A DNA stretch of 48,849 bases, taken from Rubellimicrobium thermophilum DSM 16684 (GTDB taxonomy: Bacteria; Pseudomonadota; Alphaproteobacteria; Rhodobacterales; Rhodobacteraceae). Each line of letters starts with the position of its first letter. The first letter of the stretch is position 1. Of the stretch, positions 1 to 10,277 are shown piece by piece. A program made the position numbers and the translations under genes. The stretch is from positions 33,118 through 81,966 of the forward strand of contig NZ_KE557322.1 in NCBI RefSeq assembly GCF_000442315.1. The letters are read 5' to 3'. The notes beneath the pieces were generated by a model, which had not been told where the DNA came from, made no database searches, and saw only the letters and a list, made by a program, of their open reading frames with translations.

Positions 1-1
1 T

Positions 2-1177
2 CGCCCGCCGGCGGCCCCAGCGTCCCCGCCGGCCAGCGCCCTTGGCGCCGCAGTGGGCCCGACGGCGCGCCCGGCCGGGATCCGCGGCCGGCACATCCTG
101 CTGATGCTGAGCTTCCTGCTCTTCGTCGTGGCCCCGCTGGCCGTCACGGGCTGGTATCTCTGGGCACGGGCGGCGGATCAGTATGCCTCCACCGTCGGCT
201 TTTCCGTCCGGCGCGAGGAGGGGGGGACGGCGATGGACATCCTCGGCGGGATCACGGCCATCACGGGCTCGAGCTCGAGCGATACCGACATCCTCTATGA
301 ATTCCTGCGCAGCCAGGAGCTTGTCGCGCGCCTCGATGCCGAACTCGACCTGCGGGCCATCTGGTCCAAGCCTCAGGACGACCCGGTCTTCGCCCTCGAT
401 CCCGAAGGAACCATCGAGGATCTCGTCGCCTACTGGAACCGGATGGTGCAAATCGGCTACGACAGCAATTCCGGCCTCATCGAGATCCGTGCCCTGGCCT
501 TCGACCCCGCCGATGCGACGCGGATCACCCGGGCACTGTTCGACCGCAGCGCCGAGATGATCAACGAGCTCAGCGCCGTCGCGCGCGAGGATGCCATCGC
601 CTATGCCCGCCAGGAACTGGCCGATTCGGTCGAGCGGCTCAAGGAGGCCCGCCAGGCCCTGACCGCCTTCCGCAACCGCAACCAGATCGTCGATCCCACG
701 CTGGACCTGCAGAGTCAGGCCGGCCTGATCGGCACGCTGCAGGGCCAGCTTGCCGAGGCCCTGATCGAGGTGGACCTGCTGCGCGAGACGACCTCTGCCA
801 GCGATCCCCGTATCGCCCAGGCCGAAAGGCGGGTGGCCGTCATCGAGGAGCGCATCGCCGAGGAACGCCGCAAGCTCGGCCTCGGGACCGATACCGAGGG
901 CGAAGCCTATGCCGAGCTGATCGCCGAATACGAGAGCCTGGCCGTCGAGCACGACTTCGCCCAGCGCTCCTATGTGGCAGCACTGGCCGCCTATGACGCC
1001 GCCCTTGCCGAGGCACGGCGCAAGACGCGCTACCTGGCTGCCCATATCCTGCCCACCACCGCCGAAAGCGCGCGCTTTCCCCGGCGCTGGATGCTGTTCG
1101 GTCTGACCGGGCTCTTCCTCTTCATGGCCTGGTCGATCGGGGCGCTGGTCGCCTATTCCCTCAAGGACCGCCGCTGA
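2..1177 (+). CDS. kpsE: capsule polysaccharide export inner-membrane protein, KpsE/CtrB/BexC family (5' partial)
   Basis: Likely bridges an ABC capsule transporter in the inner membrane to an outer-membrane exporter. The frame is open to base 2 with no stop, so the true start probably lies outside the window; the GTG at 53 would then be an internal codon. Seen: a Pro/Ala-rich cytoplasmic lead, a first membrane helix (core LLMLSFLLFVVAPLAV), a periplasmic domain with a long alpha-helical/coiled-coil stretch (about residues 180-310 counted from base 53), the family-like segment ILPTTAESARFPRRW, and a second membrane helix ending in KDRR. Two helices flanking a coiled coil is the known layout of this family. 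It is followed after 12 bp by the ATPase gene, as expected for an exporter operon. The permease (KpsM) is not in the window. The family is clear; the exact symbol is by analogy. Confidence 0.85.
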   Translation, partial: RPPAAPASPPASALGAAVGPTARPAGIRGRHILLMLSFLLFVVAPLAVTGWYLWARAADQYASTVGFSVRREEGGTAMDILGGITAITGSSSSDTDILYEFLRSQELVARLDAELDLRAIWSKPQDDPVFALDPEGTIEDLVAYWNRMVQIGYDSNSGLIEIRALAFDPADATRITRALFDRSAEMINELSAVAREDAIAYARQELADSVERLKEARQALTAFRNRNQIVDPTLDLQSQAGLIGTLQGQLAEALIEVDLLRETTSASDPRIAQAERRVAVIEERIAEERRKLGLGTDTEGEAYAELIAEYESLAVEHDFAQRSYVAALAAYDAALAEARRKTRYLAAHILPTTAESARFPRRWMLFGLTGLFLFMAWSIGALVAYSLKDRR

Positions 1178-1189
1178 GGGGACAGGGCC

Positions 1190-1849
1190 GTGGTCCGCCT
1201 CGAGAATCTCACCAAGGTCTTCGTCCTCGAGGGGCGACGCAAGGTTGTGGCGCGCAACATCACCGCCACCTTTCCCACGGGGCGGTCCGTGGCGCTGCTG
1301 GGCCGCAACGGGGCGGGCAAGTCGTCCCTTCTGCAGATGATCGCCGGAACGATGCGGCCGACATCCGGGCGCGTCCTGTCCACGGGAACCATCTCCTGGC
1401 CCGTGGGCTTTGCCGGCTCCTTCCATGCGGATCTGACGGGTCTGCAGAACACGCGCTTCATCGCCCGCATCTATGGCGTGGACAGCGACGAACTGGTCGC
1501 CTTCGTCGAGGATTTCGCCGGTCTCGGCCAGCATTTCCGGCTGCCGCTGCGAACCTATTCCTCGGGGATGAGATCGCGCCTTGCCTTCGGCGTGTCGATG
1601 GGGATCGCCTTCGACACCTATCTGGTGGACGAGGTGACGGCGGTGGGCGACGCCGCCTTCCGGGCCAAGAGCACCGAGGTCTTCCGTGCCAGGATGGCCA
1701 ATGCCGGGGCCATCGTCGTCAGCCACGCCATGAACCAGCTGCGCGAGATCTGCGATTGCGGCGCGGTTCTCGAGGATGGGCATCTCTACTATTACGACGA
1801 TCTCGAGGACGCCATCGCCCATCACACGCGAAACATGGACGCCGGCTGA
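1190..1849 (+). CDS. kpsT: capsule polysaccharide ABC transporter ATP-binding protein (KpsT-like)
   Basis: ATPase of a group 2-type capsule exporter; energises polysaccharide export together with a KpsM permease that is not visible here. Seen: Walker A GRNGAGKSS near residue 40, the variant signature YSSGMRSRL, Walker B running into YLVDEVTAVGD, and the switch histidine in VVSHAMN. The length of 219 residues is normal for KpsT, which lacks C-terminal regulatory domains. The GTG start at 1190 has a purine-rich stretch (GAGGGGACAGGG) just upstream. It follows kpsE by 12 bp and is probably co-transcribed. The next 186 bp (1850-2035) contain no gene; TTGAC-like hexamers at 1910 and 1921 could be -35 elements but I see no convincing -10. 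Confidence 0.88.
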   Translation: MVRLENLTKVFVLEGRRKVVARNITATFPTGRSVALLGRNGAGKSSLLQMIAGTMRPTSGRVLSTGTISWPVGFAGSFHADLTGLQNTRFIARIYGVDSDELVAFVEDFAGLGQHFRLPLRTYSSGMRSRLAFGVSMGIAFDTYLVDEVTAVGDAAFRAKSTEVFRARMANAGAIVVSHAMNQLREICDCGAVLEDGHLYYYDDLEDAIAHHTRNMDAG

Positions 1850-2035
1850 GAACGCGGGTGGCCGGTCGGGCCATCCCGGAACCGAACAAGGCAGCGGCAT
1901 GGCAAGGTGTTGACGCAAGCTTGACCCATCGCGCGCATGCCGCGCGAATGCCTTCGGCCTGCCATCTTCCTTTCCGATCCTGTCGCAAGCCGCACCCGAC
2001 CCTGCCCGCCAGACGATGGCGAAAGGGCAGCGGGG

Positions 2036-4754
2036 ATGGCGGCCTTCGGAATCGTGCGGGTGCGGGCGGACGGGCCGGCCGATCTGGCCACCGGGATCAC
2101 GGGCCTTGCCCTGCATGAGGGGAGTGGCACTGTCCGTCTCTATGCCGTGACGGGAAGCCAGGGCGGCATCCTCGCCCGCGACGTGCTGCGCGACCTCGCG
2201 CCGGCCGGCCTCACCGCCCATCCGCGCCCGGCAGGCCGCCCGAGCGAGGCCGATACAGCCGTGATCGAACTGGGCGGGCGCAAGGCTCTGGCAAGTTGGG
2301 GCCTGGGGCAGGGGGCAACCCTCTCCTGGATCGACAACACGGGCGCGCTGTCGCAACCCGCCGCCCTGGCTCTGGGCACAGACACCCTGACCACGCTGGC
2401 CGCCCTCTCCCTCGGGGGGGGCGCGACCTGATCGCCGCAGGCAGCCTGCAGGGGCAGGGCGTGCAGACCTGGCTGCGCGAAGCCGATGGCCGTCTTCTGC
2501 CGCTCGATCATCTGTCGACCGGTTGGGCCGCGGGGACGGCGACAGCCCTGCAGGGTGGGGCGGCTCTCGATGTCCCGGATCTGGCCTTTCTCGATCTGGG
2601 CGGCGGCAGACGCCTGCTGATCGCCGCCTCGAACATGCAGGGAGGACTTGCCGCCTGGCACATCGGGGCGGACGGCAAGGCCTCGCTTGCCGATGCCCTG
2701 GGAGCGCCGGACGGACTTCCTGTCGCCCTGCCCTCTGCCCTGACCTCGGCACAGGCCTGGGGGCGCCATGTTGTCTTTCTCGGGGCCGCGGGCAGCAGCT
2801 CGGTCAGCGTCATCGAGGTCACCGCAGCAGGGCAGCTGCGGCCGCTCGATCAGGTCGGCGACGACCGCAACACCCGCTTTCAGGCCATCACCCATCTCGA
2901 GACGGCGCAGATCGGGGACCGGACCGTGCTGATCGCCGGGGGGGCCGATGACGGGCTGACCGCCATGACCCTGCTTCCCGACGGACGGCTGCTGCATCTG
3001 GCCACGCTCGCCGACCCCGGCGGCACCGCCCTTGCCGGTCTGTCGGCTCTGGCGCTGCGTGTCTCGGGCGGGGGCTCGACATCTTCGCCGCCGGCAGCGG
3101 CAGCGCGGGCGTAACCCAGATACGGCTTGATCCGGGGCCTCTGGCGCCCCTGCAGCGCGCCGGCGACAGCGGCGCCATCCTCACCGGCGATGCACGCGGC
3201 GACCTGCTCTGGGGCGGGGCCGGGCGCGACAGCCTGTCCGGTGGGGCGGGCGATGACATCCTCTTCGACGGGGCCGGCCAGGATCAGATGCGGGGCGGTC
3301 CGGGGGCAGATGTCTTCGTGATGGCAAGGGACGGAACCTTCGACCGCATCGTCGATTTCGAGCCGGGGATCGACCGGCTCGACCTCTCGCGCTGGGGGCC
3401 GATCTACGGTCCCGAGGCCCTGAGCCTCCATCGCGTGTCCGGCGGGATCGAGATCCGCTACGGGGCCGAGCGGCTCCAGCTCCTTTCCGCCGATGGCCGG
3501 GCGATCGACCCCGCCAGCCTGGGTCTGCGCGATCTGACCGATCTGTGGCATCTCGGCCCCCTTGTCCTGCCCAATCAGCCGCGCACGCTGACGGGAACAG
3601 CAGGGGCCGATCACCTCCTCGGAGGGGAGGGGGATGACCGCCTGATCGGGCTGGGCGGGTCCGATACCCTCACCGGAGGAGCCGGAGCCGACCGGCTTCT
3701 GGCAGAGGGGAGCGATCCCGAATTCGATGCGGCATCTGCCCGGATCTATCGCCTCTATGGTGCGACGCTCGACCGCCCCCCCGACGAGCCAGGACACTGG
3801 AGCTGGACGCAGGCCCTGCTCGGCGGCCGGTCCTATCTGTCGATTGTCGAAGGATTCACCGCCTCGCGCGAGTTCCAGCTGCGCTACGGAGCGACCGATG
3901 ATCGCCAGTTCGTCACCCTGCTTTACAACAATGTGCTCGACCGGGCCCCCGATCCGGGCGGGTTGGCCCACTGGACCGGACAGCTCGCCTCGGGACAGAT
4001 GACGCGCCCCGAGGTCGTGCGCGGCTTTGCCGAAAGCCGCGAGTTCCAGACAAAGACGGAGGCCGGGGCGCTCGCCTTCTCGCGCGCGGGTCTGGAGGCG
4101 AAATGGTCCGACGAGGTCTATCGTCTGTATGGTGCGGTGTTCGACCGTGAGCCGGATGCGGGGGGGTTTGCGCATTGGGCGGAGGCGCTGGCAGGGGGGC
4201 GGCCCTATCTGTCGGTGGTCCAGGGTTTCACCGCCTCGCGCGAGTTCCAGCTGCGCTACGGGGCGACCGACGATCGGCAGTTCGTCACCCTGCTTTACAA
4301 CAATGTGCTCGACCGGGCCCCCGATCCGGGCGGGTTGGCCCACTGGAGCGGACAGCTCGCCTCGGGACAGATGACGCGCCCCGAGGTCGTGCGCGGCTTT
4401 GCCGAAAGCCGCGAGTTCCAGACGAAGACGGCCGCCGGACTGAAGGCCTGGATGCGCGCGCAGGGCGTCGATGACCGGATCGAAGGCGGGCCGGGGAACA
4501 ACCTGCTCCAGGGCGGCATCGGCGCCGATGTCTTCGTCTTCGACCGCAGCGACGGCGGCACCCACCGCATCGCCGATCCCGAAGCCTGGGACTGGCTCCA
4601 GTTCCGCGGCTTCGGCTATACACAGTTCGCACAGGTCATCGAACACATGACCCAGATCGGCACGGATCTCCGCTTCCAGGACCAGGGAACCACCGTCATC
4701 CTCTCCCACACCACAGTCGCCGACCTCTCCCCCGACATGTTCCTCTTCGGGTGA
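2036..4754 (+). CDS. RTX-type calcium-binding protein with tandem DUF4214 domains, probably secreted (two frameshifts as read)
   Basis: As sequenced this is not one open frame. The N-terminal part (ATG 2036) runs to a TGA at 2431, the middle continues one frame over to 3114, and the rest runs in the third frame to 4754. One base appears missing in the G8 run at 2414-2421 and another in the G5 run at 3070-3074; restoring both gives about 906 codons. Domains: an N-terminal beta-propeller-like region (to about residue 345), glycine/aspartate RTX nonapeptides (GGAGRD, GGAGDD, GGPGAD; again GGEGDD, GGAGAD), two DUF4214 units (about 570-800) and a C-terminal end DMFLFG like type I secretion signals. 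No signal peptide is seen. DUF4214-RTX proteins are often extracellular and linked to surface glycans. No secretion ABC genes lie nearby. A 5' start at ATG 2036 is preferred over the upstream frame at 1937, which lacks similarity. Confidence 0.75.
3855..4059 (+). repeat. DUF4214-encoding direct repeat, copy 1
   Basis: 205-bp stretch repeated at 4227-4431 (offset 372 bp, 124 codons, in frame). The two copies differ at about five positions by eye, only one of which changes the residue (Thr/Ser). The flanking parts of the duplicated protein unit are much more diverged, so this core looks recently copied or homogenised. Confidence 0.9.
4227..4431 (+). repeat. DUF4214-encoding direct repeat, copy 2
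   Basis: Second copy of the 205-bp repeat at 3855-4059, about 97% identical by eye. It encodes the second half of a DUF4214 unit, including the characteristic LDRAPDPGGLAHW segment. Confidence 0.9.
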
Positions 4755-5912
<1,158 letters not shown>

Positions 5913-5924
5913 GGGGGTGGCAGG

Positions 5925-8483
5925 ATGGCCGACGGTCTGGACGGTCTGAGGCGTCGCATGCGCCGGCAGATCGCGCCGCTAGCCCGGCGCATCGGCGTGG
6001 GCGGACGCTATCGCGGCAATATCGACGCCTTCATCAATGGCGAGATGATCGGCTGGGCGGCGCGTGCCGCCGACGGGGCCGGGCGGCTCACCGTCGGCCT
6101 GTTCACGCTTGACGGGCTGCTGGCCACGGCCAGCGCCTCGATCCAGCGCAACGATGTGCGCGATGCCGGGATCGGCGACGGCGCCTGCGGCTTCGTCTTC
6201 CGCCTCGACGAAACGATGCTGACCGCCGCGCGTCAGGCCGGGGGCACGCTGATCGTGCGCGTCATGGACGGGGGCGGCGGGCATGAGATCGGCCGCTGGC
6301 AGATCCCCGGCAGCGCGCCCCGAGACGCCGCCGGCAGAGGGGGATCCCGGCTGGCCGTGTCGGCCGCGAACGAACCGCATGCGGCCCAGTGCCGCGGGCT
6401 GCTCTACTACGACCTGGTCACCTGGCGGCGTCTCCTCTCCGAGCTGGATCAGGCCGGGGGCGAGCCGGCCCCGCCCCCGCTCGAACGCCATGCCCGCCTC
6501 TTCGAACCGGCGGCGGACTGGCCGGCTGCGCAGGAAGGACGCCAGCTCGAACCGATGGCGGCCTATCTCGAATACACCAAGTTCCGCACCCGCAAGGAGC
6601 GCGACTTTGACACCGAGGCCAGCCGCGAGGATCGCGACCATTTCCTCGACTGGTATGTCGGCAGTTATGGCGTGATCCGCAACGGCCTGCGACCGCCCCT
6701 GCCGCGTGAGGCGGTCGCCCATCTCAACGAACTGCTGGTCATGGGCGGGCAGAAAGTCCCCCTGACGCGGCTGATGTGGTGGCGCCTGCTGCGCCGCCCC
6801 CAGGAGGAGATCGCCGGAGCGCTGGCCGATCTGGCGGACCCTGCGCGCGTGACGCGCGTCCTCTACTGGTGGGCCTGGGAGGAGGCGCGCAAGCTCTTCG
6901 TCGAGGATTTCGCCGTCACCGACCGCCATGCCGAGATGCTGGCGGCCGTGCCGGTGAGCCGCAAGGACGATGTCTGGCCCTTCTCGCCCTTCCTCGACCA
7001 TTATCACGCCGCCAACCCCCAGCTGCATTTCCTGTCCCCCGCCAGCCCCGGCGACCGGCGCGTGGTGACGCTGACGCTGATGCTGGCGGCGGCGACACGC
7101 CCCGATGTGCTGCGCTACCTCCCGCGCCGATCGGTCGAGCGCGCGCTCGAACCCCAGCCGGGCGGATCGGAGCTGGAGCGGTTCTTCCGTGCCGTCGCGC
7201 TGAGCGACGAGCCGCTGCCCCGCGAACGCTATGCCGCCGCGCTGCGGATGCAGGGCTTCGATCTGGAACGCCGGCGATTCCTCTTTGCCACACCGGACGG
7301 GCATCGCCTGCTTGCGGCCGCCATGCCGCGCCCCGCGGGAGAGCCGGTGGATGTGCAGATCATCGGCCCCTTCGAGAAGGCCTCGGGTCTGGGCCAGGCG
7401 ACGCGCCTGTCGGCGGCGGCGCTCGATCGCACGGGCCTGTCGGTGAACCGGGTCAATTTCGGTCTCGACAACCCTGCACCCGAAGGCTTCTCGACCGCCT
7501 CCGCCGCCTCGACCCGCTACCGCCCGGCCCGGATCAACCTGATCCACCTCAATGCCGAATCGGTCCCGCTGGTCTTCGCCTACGAACCCGACGTCTTCTC
7601 CGGCGCCTACAATATCGGCTACTTCTTCTGGGAGCTCGACAGCCCGGCCCTGTGCCACTATCTCGCATTCGACCTGCTCGACGAGATCTGGGTGTCGAGC
7701 GATTACGGCGTGTCGATCTACCGCCCGGAGGCGAAGGGCCGGCCGGTCGTCAATGTCGGCATGGCCTATGAGGATCCCCCCGCCATCGACCGTGCCGCAG
7801 CGCGCGCCCTGCTCAACCGGCGACTGGGTCTGAAGGGGGACGAGTTCGTCGTCCTCACCACCTTCGACAGCTACTCCTTTGTCCAGCGCAAGAACCCGCT
7901 CGGCGTCATCGAGGCGTTCCGGCGCGCCTTCGGCGACCGCCCGCAGGCCCGGCTGCTGATCAAGACGCAGAACCGGACCAATGTCTTCGATCCCGTGCAG
8001 GAACGCATCTGGAACCGCGTGGATGCCGCCCTGGCCGCCGATCCGCGCATCCTCCTGCTCAACGAGACACTGGATTACCGTGCCCTGATCGAGCTCAAGG
8101 CCGCCTGTGATGCCTATGTCTCGCTCCACCGCTCCGAAGGCTGGGGCTTCGGCATGATCGAGGCGATGGCCCTCGGCGTGCCGGTCGTCTGCACGGGCTA
8201 TTCGGGCAATCTCGAATTCTGTTCGGAGGAGACGGCCTGGCTGGTGAACTCCCGAGAGATCATGCTGGCCCCGGACGACTACATCTTCGTCCGCCGCGGC
8301 CAGAAATGGGCCGATCCCGACCTGGATCATGCCGCCCGCCAGTTGCGCACCCTGCATGACGATCCCGCCCTGCGGGCCGCCCGCGCCGCCGCTGCCCAGC
8401 GCCGCGTGCGGCAGGACTTCTCGCTGGATGCGATCGCGCGGCGCTACGGGGCGCGGCTGCGCGAGCTGCTCAAGGAGCACTGA
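5925..8483 (+). CDS. large glycosyltransferase, GT4-type catalytic domain with N-terminal accessory domain
   Basis: Transfers a sugar from an activated donor during surface polysaccharide assembly; donor and acceptor are not predictable. 852 residues, about twice a simple GT4 enzyme. Residues about 35-130 look like a beta-sandwich accessory module (GNIDAFINGEMIGWA, later DGACGFVF) of a type seen in other glycan-locus proteins. A helical middle region follows (about 200-330). The catalytic domain covers about 465-850, with IIGPFEKASGLGQATR at its start and the E-x7-E motif within HRSEGWGFGMIEAMALG near the C terminus. The latter is characteristic of retaining GT4 enzymes. ATG 5925 follows gmd by 12 bp and has GGGGGTGGCAGG upstream. 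A very long antisense open frame across this gene is a codon-composition shadow. Confidence 0.82.
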   Translation: MADGLDGLRRRMRRQIAPLARRIGVGGRYRGNIDAFINGEMIGWAARAADGAGRLTVGLFTLDGLLATASASIQRNDVRDAGIGDGACGFVFRLDETMLTAARQAGGTLIVRVMDGGGGHEIGRWQIPGSAPRDAAGRGGSRLAVSAANEPHAAQCRGLLYYDLVTWRRLLSELDQAGGEPAPPPLERHARLFEPAADWPAAQEGRQLEPMAAYLEYTKFRTRKERDFDTEASREDRDHFLDWYVGSYGVIRNGLRPPLPREAVAHLNELLVMGGQKVPLTRLMWWRLLRRPQEEIAGALADLADPARVTRVLYWWAWEEARKLFVEDFAVTDRHAEMLAAVPVSRKDDVWPFSPFLDHYHAANPQLHFLSPASPGDRRVVTLTLMLAAATRPDVLRYLPRRSVERALEPQPGGSELERFFRAVALSDEPLPRERYAAALRMQGFDLERRRFLFATPDGHRLLAAAMPRPAGEPVDVQIIGPFEKASGLGQATRLSAAALDRTGLSVNRVNFGLDNPAPEGFSTASAASTRYRPARINLIHLNAESVPLVFAYEPDVFSGAYNIGYFFWELDSPALCHYLAFDLLDEIWVSSDYGVSIYRPEAKGRPVVNVGMAYEDPPAIDRAAARALLNRRLGLKGDEFVVLTTFDSYSFVQRKNPLGVIEAFRRAFGDRPQARLLIKTQNRTNVFDPVQERIWNRVDAALAADPRILLLNETLDYRALIELKAACDAYVSLHRSEGWGFGMIEAMALGVPVVCTGYSGNLEFCSEETAWLVNSREIMLAPDDYIFVRRGQKWADPDLDHAARQLRTLHDDPALRAARAAAAQRRVRQDFSLDAIARRYGARLRELLKEH

Positions 8484-8621
8484 GGCATGTTCGGCAATTT
8501 CGGCTGGCGTCATCCGAAGCCCGCCTCGCCCCCCGGCCTTGCCGGATCCGCTGATCTGGCGCATCCGCGGGAAACGGTCCGCCCCCCGCAAGGACAGAGC
8601 CATGACCAGAAGGGCCAAGAC

Positions 8622-10274
8622 ATGAGCCATATCCGCGTCGTGACCTGGCCGCGGGGCGGCGAGAGCCTGATCCTGCGCAGCCTGCAGGCGGCCCTGGGCG
8701 CGCGCGCACCCTGGCTCGCCGAGGCGTCGGCCCGCGACGACGGGTCCGATCCCGCGGCGGCCCCGCCGGGCACGCGCCTCGTCATCGAGCACGAGGAGTT
8801 CCCCGCGGGCGTCGTCCGGCGCTTTGCCGAGGCGGTGGCGGAAGGGCATCCCGACGGCGTGGAGGCCTTCCGCCGCTTCGCCAGCGAGGAGTTCGGGCGC
8901 TTCCTCGACTTCATGGAGACCTGGGGAAACCCCGACGCCCCGGACGGACGCCTCGTGGTGCCGCGCGAAGGGCTGCGCGCCGATCCGGCCGCCTGGCTCG
9001 CCTGGGCCTCGGGGGCGCTCGACCCCGCACTGCTGCTCGAGGGGACGGCGCTGGAGGCGGCCGCCGCGCATCTGGCCACGCTGACGGCCGAGACCCCGCC
9101 CCCCACCCTGCCCGACTTCGTGGACGAGACGCTGGCCGGGCAGATCGGCGCGCTGCGCCTGCGGCGCGAAGCGGTGCGCGAGCTGTTCCAGTCGGTCATG
9201 GAGCGCCCTCTCGAGGAGAAGAGCGTCCTGCATTTCCAGGGCATGGCCGATCTCGACCACATGCGGGACGCCCTGCTGCGGTCGCGCGAATACAAGGCCC
9301 TTCAGGCCCGCAAGGCCGCCGCTCAGAACCCTGTGGGCGAGCTCGCCGCAGAGGGGCTCACGGATCAGCAGCTCCGCTTTGCCTGGAAGCTCTTCCTGGC
9401 CCGCGCCCCCCAGCCGGAGGAGCTGGACCGCCTGCGCAAGGCCGGCGGAACCCTGGCCAAGACGCGCGCCGCGCTGATCCGCTCGCCGGAATTCCTGCGC
9501 CTCTTCAACCGGCTGCGCGGTATGGGCGCGAGCGGAGATGAGCCGCGCGTCCTTGTGCATATCCATGTCCCCAAGACCGCCGGCACAAGCTTCAACGGCA
9601 TCCTGCGCGCGCAGGTCCCGAAGGAGGCCTGGCTGCCCCTCACGGTCGAGACGATGGGCGATCTCCTCCGCCTGCCGATGGAGGCGCGCCGCGCCATCCG
9701 CCTTGTCACCGGACATGTCGAGCACGGCGTCGGACAGCATTTCCCGCAGGAGACCCTCTATCTGACCATCCTGCGCAAGCCGGGGCCGCGGCTCTTCAGC
9801 TTCTACCTCTTCGTGCGGCGGACCCCCACCCATCCGCTGCACCGGATGGTCAGCGAGGCACAGATGTCCTTCGCCGATTTCCTGCGCAATGCCGACCGCC
9901 TGCCGGGGCTGCGCAACGAACTCGACAGCGGCCAGATGCGGCGGCTGGCCGGGATGCTCCGGCCGCAATTCCTCGGCCGCGAGGAGGAGGCCTTTGCCCG
10001 GGCCGTCCACAATCTCTTCTCCCCGGACATGATCTTCGGATTGACCGAGGATTTCGACGGCTTCCTCCAGCGGCTCCTGGCCCTGGGAATCATCACCCAG
10101 GCCCCGCCGCTGCGGGAGAACATCTCGCCCGAACGGGACCGGTTCGAGGCGGAGGTCGCCGCCCTGCCCCCGGATGCCCGGGCCATCTATGACCGTTTCC
10201 TGCACTGGGACAGCAGGCTTTACGACATCTGCTCGGCCTATCTTGCCGGGGCAAAACAGCCGGAAGGAGTCTGA
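8622..10274 (+). CDS. sulfotransferase family protein with a second, degenerate N-terminal sulfotransferase-like module
   Basis: Probably sulfates a sugar of the polysaccharide using PAPS. The C-terminal domain has a PAPS 5'-phosphosulfate loop (HVPKTAGTSF, about residue 314) and a 3'-phosphate motif (ILRKPGPRLFSFY, about 383). The N terminus resembles another sulfotransferase start (VVTWPRGGESL, about residue 5) with later fragments (IEHEEFP; VVPREGLRADP) at the expected spacing, but it is short and lacks a clear 3'-phosphate motif. Between them are two helical segments resembling half DUF4214 repeats (ERPLEEKSVLHFQGM; LARAPQPEELDRLR). ATG 8622 has a strong AGAAGGG 7-8 bp upstream; an in-frame ATG at 8487 with AAGGAG would add 45 proline-rich residues and cannot be excluded. 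It lies between the glycosyltransferase and manC. Confidence 0.78.
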   Translation: MSHIRVVTWPRGGESLILRSLQAALGARAPWLAEASARDDGSDPAAAPPGTRLVIEHEEFPAGVVRRFAEAVAEGHPDGVEAFRRFASEEFGRFLDFMETWGNPDAPDGRLVVPREGLRADPAAWLAWASGALDPALLLEGTALEAAAAHLATLTAETPPPTLPDFVDETLAGQIGALRLRREAVRELFQSVMERPLEEKSVLHFQGMADLDHMRDALLRSREYKALQARKAAAQNPVGELAAEGLTDQQLRFAWKLFLARAPQPEELDRLRKAGGTLAKTRAALIRSPEFLRLFNRLRGMGASGDEPRVLVHIHVPKTAGTSFNGILRAQVPKEAWLPLTVETMGDLLRLPMEARRAIRLVTGHVEHGVGQHFPQETLYLTILRKPGPRLFSFYLFVRRTPTHPLHRMVSEAQMSFADFLRNADRLPGLRNELDSGQMRRLAGMLRPQFLGREEEAFARAVHNLFSPDMIFGLTEDFDGFLQRLLALGIITQAPPLRENISPERDRFEAEVAALPPDARAIYDRFLHWDSRLYDICSAYLAGAKQPEGV

Positions 10275-10277
10275 GCC

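Noticed and set aside
1756..2130. Short ORFs in the gap between kpsT and the RTX gene
   Set aside because: They overlap the flanking genes on both strands, have Arg-rich translations and no ribosome-binding site or similarity.
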